A stretch of 64,000 bases of DNA. Source: Plantactinospora endophytica. Its GTDB lineage: Bacteria; Actinomycetota; Actinomycetes; Mycobacteriales; Micromonosporaceae. The translations under genes were made by a program, and so were the position numbers. This document shows, in pieces, positions 1 to 9,897 of this stretch. The notes under the pieces were generated by a model. The model was not told the DNA's origin and ran no database searches. It saw only the letters and a list, made by a program, of their open reading frames with translations. Position 1 is the stretch's first letter, and every line of letters starts with the position of its first letter. The DNA lies in NCBI RefSeq assembly GCF_016862915.1, contig NZ_BONW01000049.1:1-64000 (forward strand), given 5' to 3'.

Positions 1-35
1 GCAGCGACTCGGGCTGACCGGCCAGCCCGGCCGGC

Positions 36-1367
36 TCAGCGCGTCGGTTCACCGGCGTTGGCAACCGTGACCGCGTCGGCGTCGGCGACCGCGACGGCCT
101 CGGCGAGGATGCCGAGCGCCTCCCGGGCCTCCTCCTCGGTCAACGTCAGCGGCGGACCCATCCGCAGCACGTTGCCGTAGAGGCCGCCCTTGCCGACCAG
201 CAGTCCGCCCCGCTTGCACTCCTCGAAGACCCGGGCGGTGGCCGCCGGATCGGGCTCGGTGCCGCCCGGCCGGACGAACTCGACACCGAGCATCAGCCCC
301 TTGCCGCGTACCGCGCCGACGACGGGGTGCCGGTCGGCCAGTTCGTTCAGCCCGGCGAGCAGTACCGCGCCGACCCGGGCCGCGTTGGCCTGGAGGTCGT
401 GCGCGAGCAGGTAGTCCAGTACGGCGTTGCCGGCCGCCGTGGCGAGCGGGTTGCCGCCGAAGGTGGAGAACGAGACCGCGTGCACCTCGTTCAGCACCTC
501 GGCCCGGCCGACCACCCCGGCCAGTGCGAAGCCGTTGCCGATGCCCTTGGCGAAGGTCAGCAGGTCCGGGGTGACGCCGTGCGCCTGGTAGCCCCAGAAA
601 TGCTCCCCGGTACGCCCCCAGCCGGTCTGCACCTCGTCCGAGATGAGCAGGATGCCGGACTCGTCGAGTACCTTCTTGAACGCTCCGAAGAGTCCGTCCG
701 GCGGGGCCACGAAGCCGCCCACCCCCTGGATCGGCTCGGCGATCAGGCAGGCCACGTCGCCGCTGGTCTGGGTGGCCAGCACCTCGCGCAGGTCGTCGAC
801 GGCCGCGTCGACGTACTCGTCCGGGCCGAGCCGGGCCAGCAGGCCGCGCAGCCGGTCGGCGGAGTGCAGCCAGCTCACCTGGAGCGGGTTGAGGCTGCTC
901 GCCGACCAGCTCCGGTGCCCGGTGATCCCCATCGCCGCGTACGACCGGCCGTGGTAGCTGTTCCGCACCGCCAGGATCTGGTTCGACCGGCGGTGGTTGG
1001 TGGCGACCAGCAGCGCCAGCTCGTTCGCCTCGGTGCCGGAGTTGGTGAAGAAGACCCGGGCGTCCGGAATGCCGGAGAGTGCGGCGATCTTCTCGGCCAG
1101 CTCGACCTGCTGCCGGATCAGGTAGAGGGTTGAGGTGTGCACCACGCCGGTACCGAGCTGGCGCTGCACCGCCTCGCGTACCTCGGCGACGTCGTAGCCG
1201 AGCATGTTAGTCAGCACCCCGCCGAAGAAGTCCAGGTAGCTGCGCCCCTCGGCGTCGGTGACCCGGCGGCCGGAGCCGCTGACGATCTCGATCGGCTCGG
1301 CGTAGTAGAGCGGCATCCAGGAGGGCATCACGGCCCGGTGCCGGGCCAGCAGCTCGTCGGTGGTCAT
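36..1367 (-). CDS. Class III PLP-dependent aminotransferase (AGXT2-like)
   Basis: A 443-aa fold-type I aminotransferase. The N-terminal half has the substrate and PLP-phosphate region (FFTNSGTEANELAL, then NSYHGRSYAAMG). The middle has the cofactor segment LLISDEVQTGWGRTG, with the PLP-contacting Asp, followed by FAKGIGNGFALAG, which carries the Schiff-base lysine. The ATG at 1367 is chosen over the longer frame because it gives the usual family N-terminus (MTTDELLARH) and has a GAGGGG ribosome binding site about 9 nt upstream. Family members transfer amino groups from omega-amino acids such as beta-alanine to pyruvate or glyoxylate. Together with the PucR gene at 2872-4563 this suggests pyrimidine or amino-acid catabolism, but the donor cannot be read from sequence. 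Confidence 0.88.
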   Translation of the reverse strand: MTTDELLARHRAVMPSWMPLYYAEPIEIVSGSGRRVTDAEGRSYLDFFGGVLTNMLGYDVAEVREAVQRQLGTGVVHTSTLYLIRQQVELAEKIAALSGIPDARVFFTNSGTEANELALLVATNHRRSNQILAVRNSYHGRSYAAMGITGHRSWSASSLNPLQVSWLHSADRLRGLLARLGPDEYVDAAVDDLREVLATQTSGDVACLIAEPIQGVGGFVAPPDGLFGAFKKVLDESGILLISDEVQTGWGRTGEHFWGYQAHGVTPDLLTFAKGIGNGFALAGVVGRAEVLNEVHAVSFSTFGGNPLATAAGNAVLDYLLAHDLQANAARVGAVLLAGLNELADRHPVVGAVRGKGLMLGVEFVRPGGTEPDPAATARVFEECKRGGLLVGKGGLYGNVLRMGPPLTLTEEEAREALGILAEAVAVADADAVTVANAGEPTR

Positions 1368-1468
1368 GGTTCTCACACCCCTCACCGGTGGGAACGCGGA
1401 CTCCTGCACGCTCCCACCGCGCGGGCCACCGGGCAACTGCCACCCTGTCGGGCAGCGGGGTCCGGACA

Positions 1469-1500
1469 TTGACACCCCGTCAACCCGGCCGGACTACTAT
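1469..1500 (+). promoter_or_regulatory. Candidate promoter of the MurL-like gene
   Basis: A perfect -35 hexamer TTGACA at 1469-1474 is followed by TACTAT at 1495-1500. The 20-nt spacer is longer than ideal. TACTAT ends 5 nt before the GTG at 1506, so the mRNA is predicted to be leaderless. Confidence 0.5.
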
Positions 1501-1505
1501 TGCCT

Positions 1506-2855
1506 GTGCTCAACGGACAGCTCCGGCGGATGGACGCCTTCACCTTTCCGGCCCACTCCTTCGACCCGGCCACCGGGGAGGCCGCGCTCGGATACGCGCT
1601 GACCGGCCCGGACGGCGAGCTGCGGTTCACCGAGCGGATCACCTTCCCGGCGCCGGAGACCGCGCCGTCGGCGGAGACCCTGGCCACCTTCGGCCGGGTG
1701 CTGGAGCTGCTGCACCTGGTCGCCGGGGTGAGCTACTACAAGGCCGCCGCGCCGCCCCGGCTGGTCCTGCCGGCGCCGCTGGGCGAGGCCGCCGTCGCGC
1801 TGGTCACCGCCGTCTACACCAAGGGCCTCGCCGAGTACGCCTACCGCAACGACCTGCCGTACGTGCTGGAGCTGGCCCCCGAGGTGCCGCCGGGCCGGGT
1901 CGACGCGCCGAGCGAATCGGACAACTCGGACCGCCGGCCGCTCTCCACGGTCGGCGGTGGCAAGGACTCCATCGTCAGCCTGGAGGCGCTGCGCCGGGCC
2001 GGCTTCGACCCGGTGCCGTTCTCGGTCAACCCCAACCACATCATCGTCTCGGTGAACGAGGCGTCCGGGCTGACTCCGCTGGCCGCCCGGCGCCGGCTCG
2101 ACCCGGCGCTGATCGAGCTGAACGCGGCCGGGGCGCGCAACGGGCACATCCCGGTCACCGCGATCAACTCGCTGATCGCGGTCGGCACCGCCGTGCTGCA
2201 CGGGCTCGGCCCGGTGGTGATGTCGAACGAGCGCTCCGCCTCCGACCCGAACCTGCTCTGGCACGGCGTCGAGGTGAACCACCAGTGGTCCAAGGGGGTC
2301 GAGGCGGAGGGGCTGCTCCGGGCGGCGCTGGCCGGGCACGCCGGGCTGGTCGAGCCGTACTTCTCGCTGCTGCGGTCGCTCTCCGAGTTGCACATCGCCC
2401 GGCTCTTCGCCCAGTTCACCCGCTACGACGACGTGGTGACGAGCTGCAACGCGGCGTTCAAGTTGAGTGATCCGAGCGACCGGTGGTGCGGGAACTGCCC
2501 GAAGTGCCGGTTCATCTTCCTGGCCCTGGCCCCGTTCATGCCCCGGGCCCGGCTGGTGCAGATCTTCGGCGCCGACCTGCTGGCCGACCCGGCCCAGGCC
2601 CCCGGCTACCTGGAACTGCTCGGCATCGAGGCGCACAAGCCGTTCGAGTGCGTCGGCGAGGTCGAGGAGTCGGTGGTGGCGCTCGGCCTGGTCGCCGAGC
2701 ACCCGGACTGGCGGGACGCGGCAGTGGTCCGGACCCTGCGCGAGGCGGTTCCGGCCGAGGGCTGGGCCGCCGCCGCTGCCACCGACGTCTTCACCCCGGC
2801 CGGCCCGAACTTCGTCCCGCCGCCGTACGCCAAGGCGCTGACCGCGATCTCCTGA
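1506..2855 (+). CDS. murL: MurL-like UDP-MurNAc-L-Ala-L-Glu epimerase
   Basis: A 449-aa cytoplasmic protein with a PP-loop-like ATP-pyrophosphatase signature (STVGGGKDS, about residues 150-158) and a C-terminal Cys cluster (WCGNCPKC). This layout fits MurL, which inverts the terminal L-glutamate of UDP-MurNAc-L-Ala-L-Glu to D-Glu while cleaving ATP to AMP and PPi. It is the alternative to glutamate racemase described in Xanthomonas and Micromonospora. The partner ligase MurD2 is not in this window. The GTG at 1506 is chosen because a TACTAT box ends 5 nt upstream and no Shine-Dalgarno precedes any candidate start; TTG 1500 and ATG 1530 remain alternatives. The identification is from remembered family features. 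A related PP-loop enzyme of unknown function is the main alternative. Confidence 0.65.
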   Translation: MLNGQLRRMDAFTFPAHSFDPATGEAALGYALTGPDGELRFTERITFPAPETAPSAETLATFGRVLELLHLVAGVSYYKAAAPPRLVLPAPLGEAAVALVTAVYTKGLAEYAYRNDLPYVLELAPEVPPGRVDAPSESDNSDRRPLSTVGGGKDSIVSLEALRRAGFDPVPFSVNPNHIIVSVNEASGLTPLAARRRLDPALIELNAAGARNGHIPVTAINSLIAVGTAVLHGLGPVVMSNERSASDPNLLWHGVEVNHQWSKGVEAEGLLRAALAGHAGLVEPYFSLLRSLSELHIARLFAQFTRYDDVVTSCNAAFKLSDPSDRWCGNCPKCRFIFLALAPFMPRARLVQIFGADLLADPAQAPGYLELLGIEAHKPFECVGEVEESVVALGLVAEHPDWRDAAVVRTLREAVPAEGWAAAAATDVFTPAGPNFVPPPYAKALTAIS

Positions 2856-2871
2856 GCACCCGACCGGCGGC

Positions 2872-4563
2872 TCAGCCGTCCCGTACGGCGTCCAGGGCCA
2901 GCAGGGCGACGTGCAGCGACAGGCAGTCGTCGACCGAGTCGAGGTCGACCCGGAGGATCCGGCCGATCCGGGCCAGCCGCTCGTAGTACGCCGGACGGGA
3001 CAGGTGTGCCGCCGCGGCGGCAGCCGACTTGTTCCGGCCGCTGTCCAGGTAACCGCGCAGGGTACCGAGCAACTGCTCCCGGGGATGCTCGGCGTCGTGG
3101 GTCAGCAGCGGCCCGAGTTCGCGTTCGACGAAGGTCTGCAACCTCGGCTCGTCCCGCAGCAGGTGCAGCAGCCCGGCCAGTCCGACCTGGGGCAGCCGGA
3201 ACACCGGCAGGTCCCGTCGACCCCGCCGGGCGGCGTCGGCGACCTGCCGGGCCTCGATCAGCGAGCGCCGCGCCTCCCGTACGGTGCCGACGCCCGAGCC
3301 GGCTGCCACGATCACCCCGCCCGGGGCGCCGTAGGGGCGCACGGTGGTCGGGGCGGCGTCGAGGCGTACCCGATCCAAAGCGGTGGCGAAGGCGGTCAGG
3401 GCGCGGTCCTCGTCCCCGGCGTCGCGCAGCGCCAGCACCGCCCCGACCGCCTGGTCGTCCAGGCTGCTGGCCAGGCCGCTCAGCTCGGCGTCCCGGAGTG
3501 CCTGGCTGACCGCCTCGGCCAGGTCCCGCAGCCGGGCCTGCCCCGCCGGGCCGCCTCCGGCCGGACCGGCCGCCCCCGCCTCGTCGGCGCGGTACCGGAC
3601 CACCACCCCGACCAGGTGCCGCCGGTCGAGCGGCACGCCGAGCGCCCGGGCCCGCAGCGCCACCTCGTCCACCGGCCGGGTGTGGTCGAGCAGCGCGGTG
3701 AGCAGGGTTCGGTGGATCTGCCGCTCCAGCCCCTCGGCGTCGCGCCTGATCAGCCGGCCCAGCGCCAGGGTGGAGGCGGCCCGCTCGATCAGGATGGTCA
3801 ACCGGGTCGGCGGCCCGCCGGTCGCGGCGGCCGGCAGTTCGCCGGTCGGCCAGCGCAGCAGCAGCCGCCCCCAGTCCTGCCCCCGGGCGCCGACCGTGGT
3901 GTAGAGCCAGCCGGCGTCCGGGTCGTAACCGGTCCGGCCGGTCGGACGGATCCGCCGGGAGTGCTGCTCCCAGCCCCGGAGCAGCAACTCGGCGCTCTCC
4001 CCCGCCGGGTCGTACGCCAGCACCTGTCGGGAGAGGTTCTCCAGCACCACCGGGCAGCCGGCCAGTTCGGCGGCCTGCCGGACCACCTCGGCCGGCTCGG
4101 CGCCCTCGACGGAGAGTTCGGTGAACCGCTGGTGGATCTCCTCGGTCGCCCGCAACTCGGTGAGCTGGGCGTCGACGATCAACCCGTGTACCGCTTCGGT
4201 GATCCGGACGAACGGCGTCACCCGGCACAGTTCGACCAGCGGCAGGTTCCGGTGCTCGGCCGCCGCGACCATCGCCCGGGGTACCGCCGCCGGATAGCGC
4301 CGGCCCAGCTCGACCAGCAGCCCGGAGACCCCGACGTCGGCCAGTTCGCCGATGAAGGCGCGTAGCCCGGCGTCGTCGCCCGGCAGGCCGATCCCGGTGG
4401 TCAGGACCAGCTCGCCCCCGCTGAGCAGGGCCGCGATGTCGGGTACCTCGGCGGCGTGCACCCAGCGTACGAGCCGGTCCAGTCCGGCCGTGCCGGCGAC
4501 CACCCGGGGGCCGCCGTGCCGGACCGGGTCGAGGGCCAGCACCTCACGCACGGTAGGAAACAC
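2872..4563 (-). CDS. PucR-family transcriptional regulator
   Basis: A 563-aa regulator in the PucR/CdaR order. It has an N-terminal PucR domain (FPTVREVLALDPV through LVELGRRYP), a central degenerate GGDEF-like CdaR region and a C-terminal helix-turn-helix (TLRGYLDSGRNKSAAAAAAH, then LSRPAYYERLARI). The GTG at 4563 is chosen because longer frames run into argG and the protein then begins exactly at the PucR domain. Family members respond to purine- or amino-acid-derived ligands and often control neighbouring catabolic genes. The aminotransferase at 36-1367 is a plausible target. The 11-mer GGTACCGCCCG occurs twice just upstream (4574-4600) and could be an operator. Confidence 0.85.
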   Translation of the reverse strand: MFPTVREVLALDPVRHGGPRVVAGTAGLDRLVRWVHAAEVPDIAALLSGGELVLTTGIGLPGDDAGLRAFIGELADVGVSGLLVELGRRYPAAVPRAMVAAAEHRNLPLVELCRVTPFVRITEAVHGLIVDAQLTELRATEEIHQRFTELSVEGAEPAEVVRQAAELAGCPVVLENLSRQVLAYDPAGESAELLLRGWEQHSRRIRPTGRTGYDPDAGWLYTTVGARGQDWGRLLLRWPTGELPAAATGGPPTRLTILIERAASTLALGRLIRRDAEGLERQIHRTLLTALLDHTRPVDEVALRARALGVPLDRRHLVGVVVRYRADEAGAAGPAGGGPAGQARLRDLAEAVSQALRDAELSGLASSLDDQAVGAVLALRDAGDEDRALTAFATALDRVRLDAAPTTVRPYGAPGGVIVAAGSGVGTVREARRSLIEARQVADAARRGRRDLPVFRLPQVGLAGLLHLLRDEPRLQTFVERELGPLLTHDAEHPREQLLGTLRGYLDSGRNKSAAAAAAHLSRPAYYERLARIGRILRVDLDSVDDCLSLHVALLALDAVRDG

Positions 4564-4607
4564 GGGCTCGACGGTACCGCCCGACGCGGTACCGCCCGCC
4601 GCGTCGG

Positions 4608-6095
<1,488 letters not shown>

Positions 6096-6121
6096 ACGCA
6101 CCGCATATCCATCCGCAGCGG

Positions 6122-6964
6122 CTACCCGCTCCCGGACGGCGGGTCGTCCCGACCCAGTTCCCAGAACGCCACCGCCGAGGCGGCGGCGACGTTCAACGAG
6201 TCCACCCCGCGCCGCATCGGGATGACCACCCGTACGTCGCTGGCGGCCTGGGCGGCCGGGGTGAGCCCGGGGCCCTCGGCACCGAGCAGCAGCGCCGCCC
6301 GGTGCCGCTGTGCCGGGGTGAGCCGCTGGATCGGCACGGCGTCCGGGGCGGGTGTCATGGCGAGCACGGCGAAACCGGCCGCCCGCACCTCGGCCAGCCC
6401 GGCCGGCCAGGTCTCGAACTTCGCGTACGGGACCGCGAAGACCTCGCCCATGCTGACCCGTACGCTGCGCCGGTAGAGCGGGTCGGCGCAGGTGGGCGAG
6501 AGCAGTACGGCGTCGATGCCGAGCGCGGCGGCGCCCCGGAAGATCGCCCCGAGGTTGGTGTGGTTGTTCACGTCCTCCAGCACCACCACCCGGCGGGCGG
6601 CGTCGAGTACCGCCGACACGCTCGGCAACTCCCGGCGGTGGAACGAGCCGAGTACGCCCCGGTGCACGTGGAAGCCGGTGGCCCGCTCCAGCACGGCCGG
6701 GCTGGCGGCGTAGACGGGTGCGTCCCCGGTGTCCAGGTCGCCGAGCTGGTCCACCCGTTTCGCGTCGACCAGGAACGAACGCGGCCGGTAGCCGGCCCGA
6801 AGCGCCCGGCGCAGCACGAGTTCGCCCTCGGCGATGAACAACCCGTTCGGCGGCTCCCACCGGGTACGCAGCTCGACGTCGGTGAGCGCCCGGTAGTCGG
6901 CGATCCGGGGGTCCTCCGGGTCGGTGATCTGCACGGCGGAGGTGGTGGTCGGTGCGTCGGACAC
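6122..6964 (-). CDS. SpoU/TrmH-family RNA 2'-O-methyltransferase
   Basis: A 280-aa SPOUT methyltransferase with an N-terminal substrate-binding domain (WEPPNGLFIAEGELVLRRAL) and the three family motifs: NNHTNLGAIFRGAAALG (motif 1), LLLGAEGPGL (motif 2) and VIPMRRGVDSLNVAAASAV (motif 3, trefoil knot). It should transfer a methyl group from SAM to ribose in rRNA or tRNA; the nucleotide is not predictable. The GTG at 6964 gives the conserved N-terminus. Longer frames add a low-complexity Arg/Pro stretch unlike the family. Confidence 0.88.
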   Translation of the reverse strand: MSDAPTTTSAVQITDPEDPRIADYRALTDVELRTRWEPPNGLFIAEGELVLRRALRAGYRPRSFLVDAKRVDQLGDLDTGDAPVYAASPAVLERATGFHVHRGVLGSFHRRELPSVSAVLDAARRVVVLEDVNNHTNLGAIFRGAAALGIDAVLLSPTCADPLYRRSVRVSMGEVFAVPYAKFETWPAGLAEVRAAGFAVLAMTPAPDAVPIQRLTPAQRHRAALLLGAEGPGLTPAAQAASDVRVVIPMRRGVDSLNVAAASAVAFWELGRDDPPSGSG

Positions 6965-7052
6965 CCCGCCGATTCTTCCCGGTCCCCACCGGTACGCCCA
7001 TCCGGGCCCCGGGGGGTGCGGAGTGGAAGCCAAGACGAACCGGACAGGCCGA

Positions 7053-7952
7053 TCAGGACGGGGCGGGTCCGGTCGTCGCGGGGCCGAGTCCACCGGCGGC
7101 CGGCGCGATGGTGCGTCCGCCCGCGCCGGAGACGCTCGCCGCGACCGCACCGGCACTGGTCGGGCGGGTCAGCCCGGCCCGGCCGACCGCCGGCACCAGC
7201 CGTCGGGCCCGCCAGCCGATCCCGATTCCGGCGGCGAGTACCAGCATCGCGCCGAGGGCGTGCAGCGCCGAGGCGAGCATCCCGCCGACGCCGAGCAGCG
7301 GCGCCGCGATCATCAGCAGTACGCCGTCGGACTGACTGAACACTCCGGACCGGTACAGCGCGAGGCCGGTCAGCCACCAGCCGAGCGAGTAGAGCGCGCC
7401 GCCGACCACCGCGATGACCTGCCCCGCCCGGCCGAACGCCGAGTGCGCGTCCGGCAGCCCGCCGAACGGCAGCACCAGCATGGTTCCGGCGACCGCGACC
7501 AGCAGGCCGGCCGTACCGGCGCAGCGGGTCCGGGTGGTGACCAGCAGGCTGGCCAGCGCCATCAGCCCGAGCAGGCCGAGCCAGAGCGCGCCGATCCAGC
7601 CGAGCAGGTGCGCCGGGCGCTGCTGGGTCAGGAACGGCGCGTTGCCGGCACCGACCAGCGTCACCGAACCGTACACAATGGCATATCCGGGGATCGACCA
7701 GACGGCGAGCCGGGCCAGCCGGCGCAGCGACCAGGCCCAGCTCGCGTCGCTGGCCGGTTCGCTGGTGCCGCGTTCGACCACGAACGGCAGGAAACCGAAG
7801 CCGCCGTACGGCCAGCGCCCGGAGACCGGGTCGGGGCGGTCGGCGACCGGTCCGACGTCGAGTGTCCGCTTCGGTGCCGTCGGTCGGTTTGGTGGCGCGG
7901 GGTCGCGCTTGGGGTTCGAGGGGTGGTTTTCCGGTTTCGAGGGGTGGATCAC
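7053..7952 (-). CDS. Polytopic membrane protein of unknown function
   Basis: A 299-aa protein not assigned to a family. A Pro/Lys-rich cytoplasmic N-terminus (about 1-60) is followed by about six hydrophobic segments (LAVWSIPGYAIVYGSVTLVG, LLGWIGALWLGLLGLMALAS, AGLLVAVAGTMLVLPFG and later ones) and an Ala/Gly-rich tail. The first residues contain a tandem 7-residue repeat (HPSKPEN, HPSNPKR) from a 21-bp DNA repeat at 7915-7947. The GTG at 7952 is the start of the open frame; a start inside the low-complexity N-terminus cannot be excluded. Confidence 0.7.
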   Translation of the reverse strand: MIHPSKPENHPSNPKRDPAPPNRPTAPKRTLDVGPVADRPDPVSGRWPYGGFGFLPFVVERGTSEPASDASWAWSLRRLARLAVWSIPGYAIVYGSVTLVGAGNAPFLTQQRPAHLLGWIGALWLGLLGLMALASLLVTTRTRCAGTAGLLVAVAGTMLVLPFGGLPDAHSAFGRAGQVIAVVGGALYSLGWWLTGLALYRSGVFSQSDGVLLMIAAPLLGVGGMLASALHALGAMLVLAAGIGIGWRARRLVPAVGRAGLTRPTSAGAVAASVSGAGGRTIAPAAGGLGPATTGPAPS

Positions 7953-8128
7953 GCGCCGTCACCTCGCTCTGCGTGCTGCGCGGGTGGGCGCGGGTGCGAT
8001 CCGTCGCGACGCCCCGCTCCTGGTCACCGACCCGTCGCTAAGCCGATCGTGTCAGGTGCCGGGGCGCCGCGCGGACGCTTTGCGCGAATAGCCCGTGCGC
8101 CGCCGGACGGATGGCCGGCGGCGGCCGG

Positions 8129-9241
8129 TCAGCCCTGCTCGGGCCGCTTCTCCACAGTGGAGTCGTCGACCAGGCTGGCCGGCGGGACCGGCTCGGGCGC
8201 GGGCAACCCCTGTGGGCCGGCGGGGCGCGCGGTTACCTGCGCCTCGGCGGCGCGTACCTCGGCGTCGACCTCCTGGGCCGCCTCGGCGGCGGCCCGAGCC
8301 GCCTCGGCCGCCTCCCGCTCGACGGCGGCGGCGTCGACCGTCGCGTGCGGTTCGTCCCCGGCTGCCCGACTCAGCCCGCCGAGCGCGCCGCCGAGCCCTT
8401 CGAGCGCCTTGGTCAGTTCGGCCGGCACGATCCAGACCTTGTTGGCCTGCCCGTTGGCGATCTGCGGCAGCGCCTGGAGGTATTGGTACGCCAGCACCTT
8501 CTGGCTCGGGTTGGCGGTGTGGATGGCGTCGAAGACGGTACGGATCGCCTTCGCCTGCCCCTCGGCCTGGAGAATCCGGGCCTGCCGGTCACCGTCGGCG
8601 CGGAGCACCGCGGCCTGCTTCTCACCCTCGGCGGAGAGGATCTGCGCCTGCTTGTGCCCCTCGGCGTTCAGGATCGCCGCCCGGCGGTCCCGCTCGGCCC
8701 GCATCTGCTTCTCCATCGAGTCCCGGATGCTGGCCGGCGGCTCGATCGCCTTGATCTCCACCCGGGTCACCTTGACGCCCCACCGCCCGGTCGTCTCGTC
8801 CAGTTTCCCGGAGAGGTGCCGGTTGATCTCCTCGCGGCTGGTCAGTGCCCGCTCCAGGTCGAGCGAGCCGATCACGTTCCGCAGGGTGGTGACGGTCAAC
8901 TGCTCGATGGCCTGGAGGAAGTTCGAGATCTCGTAGGTCGCCTTCACCGAGTCGACGACCTTGAAGTAGAGCACCGTGTCGATCGAGACGACCAGGTTGT
9001 CCGAGGTGATCACCGGCTGGGGCGGGAAGCTGACCACCTGCTCCCGCATGTCGACCTTGGTGCGTACCGCGTCGATGAACGGCACCAGCAGCTTGAGGCC
9101 CGGCCCGAGGGTGCGGCTGTACCGGCCGAGCCGCTCGACCACGTCCTCCCGCTGCTGCGGCACGATCCGTACCGCCCGGACCAGGGTGACCACCGTGATC
9201 AGAGCCACGGCGGCCAACAGCACGCCGATCACTGGATCCAC
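8129..9241 (-). CDS. SPFH/band 7 membrane protein (stomatin-like)
   Basis: A 370-aa protein with an N-terminal membrane anchor (VIGVLLAAVALITVVTLV), an SPFH/band 7 domain (RIVPQQREDVVERLGRYSRT through GVKVTRVEIKAIEPP) and a long coiled coil (residues about 190-260, with repeats of AEGxKQA). The tail is Ala/Glu-rich. Stomatins scaffold membrane microdomains and oligomerise. The GTG at 9241 is chosen over an upstream ATG because AGAGGTG sits 8 nt before it and overlaps the end of the NfeD gene. The two genes are separated by 7 nt, the standard band 7/NfeD pairing. Confidence 0.9.
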   Translation of the reverse strand: MDPVIGVLLAAVALITVVTLVRAVRIVPQQREDVVERLGRYSRTLGPGLKLLVPFIDAVRTKVDMREQVVSFPPQPVITSDNLVVSIDTVLYFKVVDSVKATYEISNFLQAIEQLTVTTLRNVIGSLDLERALTSREEINRHLSGKLDETTGRWGVKVTRVEIKAIEPPASIRDSMEKQMRAERDRRAAILNAEGHKQAQILSAEGEKQAAVLRADGDRQARILQAEGQAKAIRTVFDAIHTANPSQKVLAYQYLQALPQIANGQANKVWIVPAELTKALEGLGGALGGLSRAAGDEPHATVDAAAVEREAAEAARAAAEAAQEVDAEVRAAEAQVTARPAGPQGLPAPEPVPPASLVDDSTVEKRPEQG

Positions 9242-9248
9242 GTCGCGT

Positions 9249-9719
9249 TCACCTCTTCGTATCTGGTTGCTCGTCAATTGTGAACTCGTCCTGCCAGACC
9301 AGGGCGGTCACGCCTTTGATCTCGATCACACGCACCCGCTCGCCGGCCGGGATCACCTGGGTGGCGTCGTAGGAGCGGGCCGTCCAGATCTCCCCGTCGA
9401 TCTTGATGACCCCGCTGTTCGCGTCCACCTGCTCCAGCACCAGGGCGCTGCTCCCGGTTATCGCGCGTACCCCGAAGGGCTGCTCGTCGTCGGCCGAGTC
9501 CGCCGTGCGGTGCCGCCTGATGACCGGGCGGGCCACCGCCACCGTCAGCGCCGAGACCGCCGCGAAGACCACCGCCTGGAGGGCCAGCGGTGCACCGAGG
9601 GCGGCGGCACCGGCGGCGGCGAACGCCCCGACCCCGAACATGACGAGGAAGAGCGTCGTCGTGAAGATCTCCGCGACGACCAGCACGACGCCCAATACGA
9701 TCCACAGGAGCGGCTCCAC
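9249..9719 (-). CDS. NfeD-like membrane protein
   Basis: A 156-aa short NfeD-type protein: two or three N-terminal membrane segments (LLWIVLGVVLVVAEIFTTTL, GAFAAAGAAALGAPLALQAV) and a C-terminal OB-fold domain (ITGSSALVLEQVDANSGVIK through VRVIEIKGVTALVWQ). It lacks the serine-protease domain of long NfeD proteins. Such proteins act with stomatin-type partners, and the next gene downstream is that partner. The GTG at 9719 begins directly at the membrane segment. Confidence 0.88.
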   Translation of the reverse strand: MEPLLWIVLGVVLVVAEIFTTTLFLVMFGVGAFAAAGAAALGAPLALQAVVFAAVSALTVAVARPVIRRHRTADSADDEQPFGVRAITGSSALVLEQVDANSGVIKIDGEIWTARSYDATQVIPAGERVRVIEIKGVTALVWQDEFTIDEQPDTKR

Positions 9720-9820
9720 ACGTCGATCCTGGCACGGTCGTGCACCTACCGGCGACCCGTGATCGACGTACCCAAGATCTCGCGGCGGCCCTCGGCGATC
9801 GGGGCCGTTCCGTAACCTGG

Positions 9821-9868
9821 TCCGGTTCCGCCCCGGCCGGTCCGGTTCGGATAATTCAGTCCGGTTCC
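9821..9868 (+). repeat. Three direct repeats upstream of the serine hydrolase gene
   Basis: TCCGGTTC occurs at 9821, 9841 and 9860, a period of about 20 bp (two helical turns). A GATAAT hexamer lies between the second and third copies (9850-9855). This may be an operator, but no known regulator motif is recognised. Confidence 0.35.
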
Positions 9869-9897
9869 CGTACCCCCCAGTCCGAGGAGGCAGCCCC

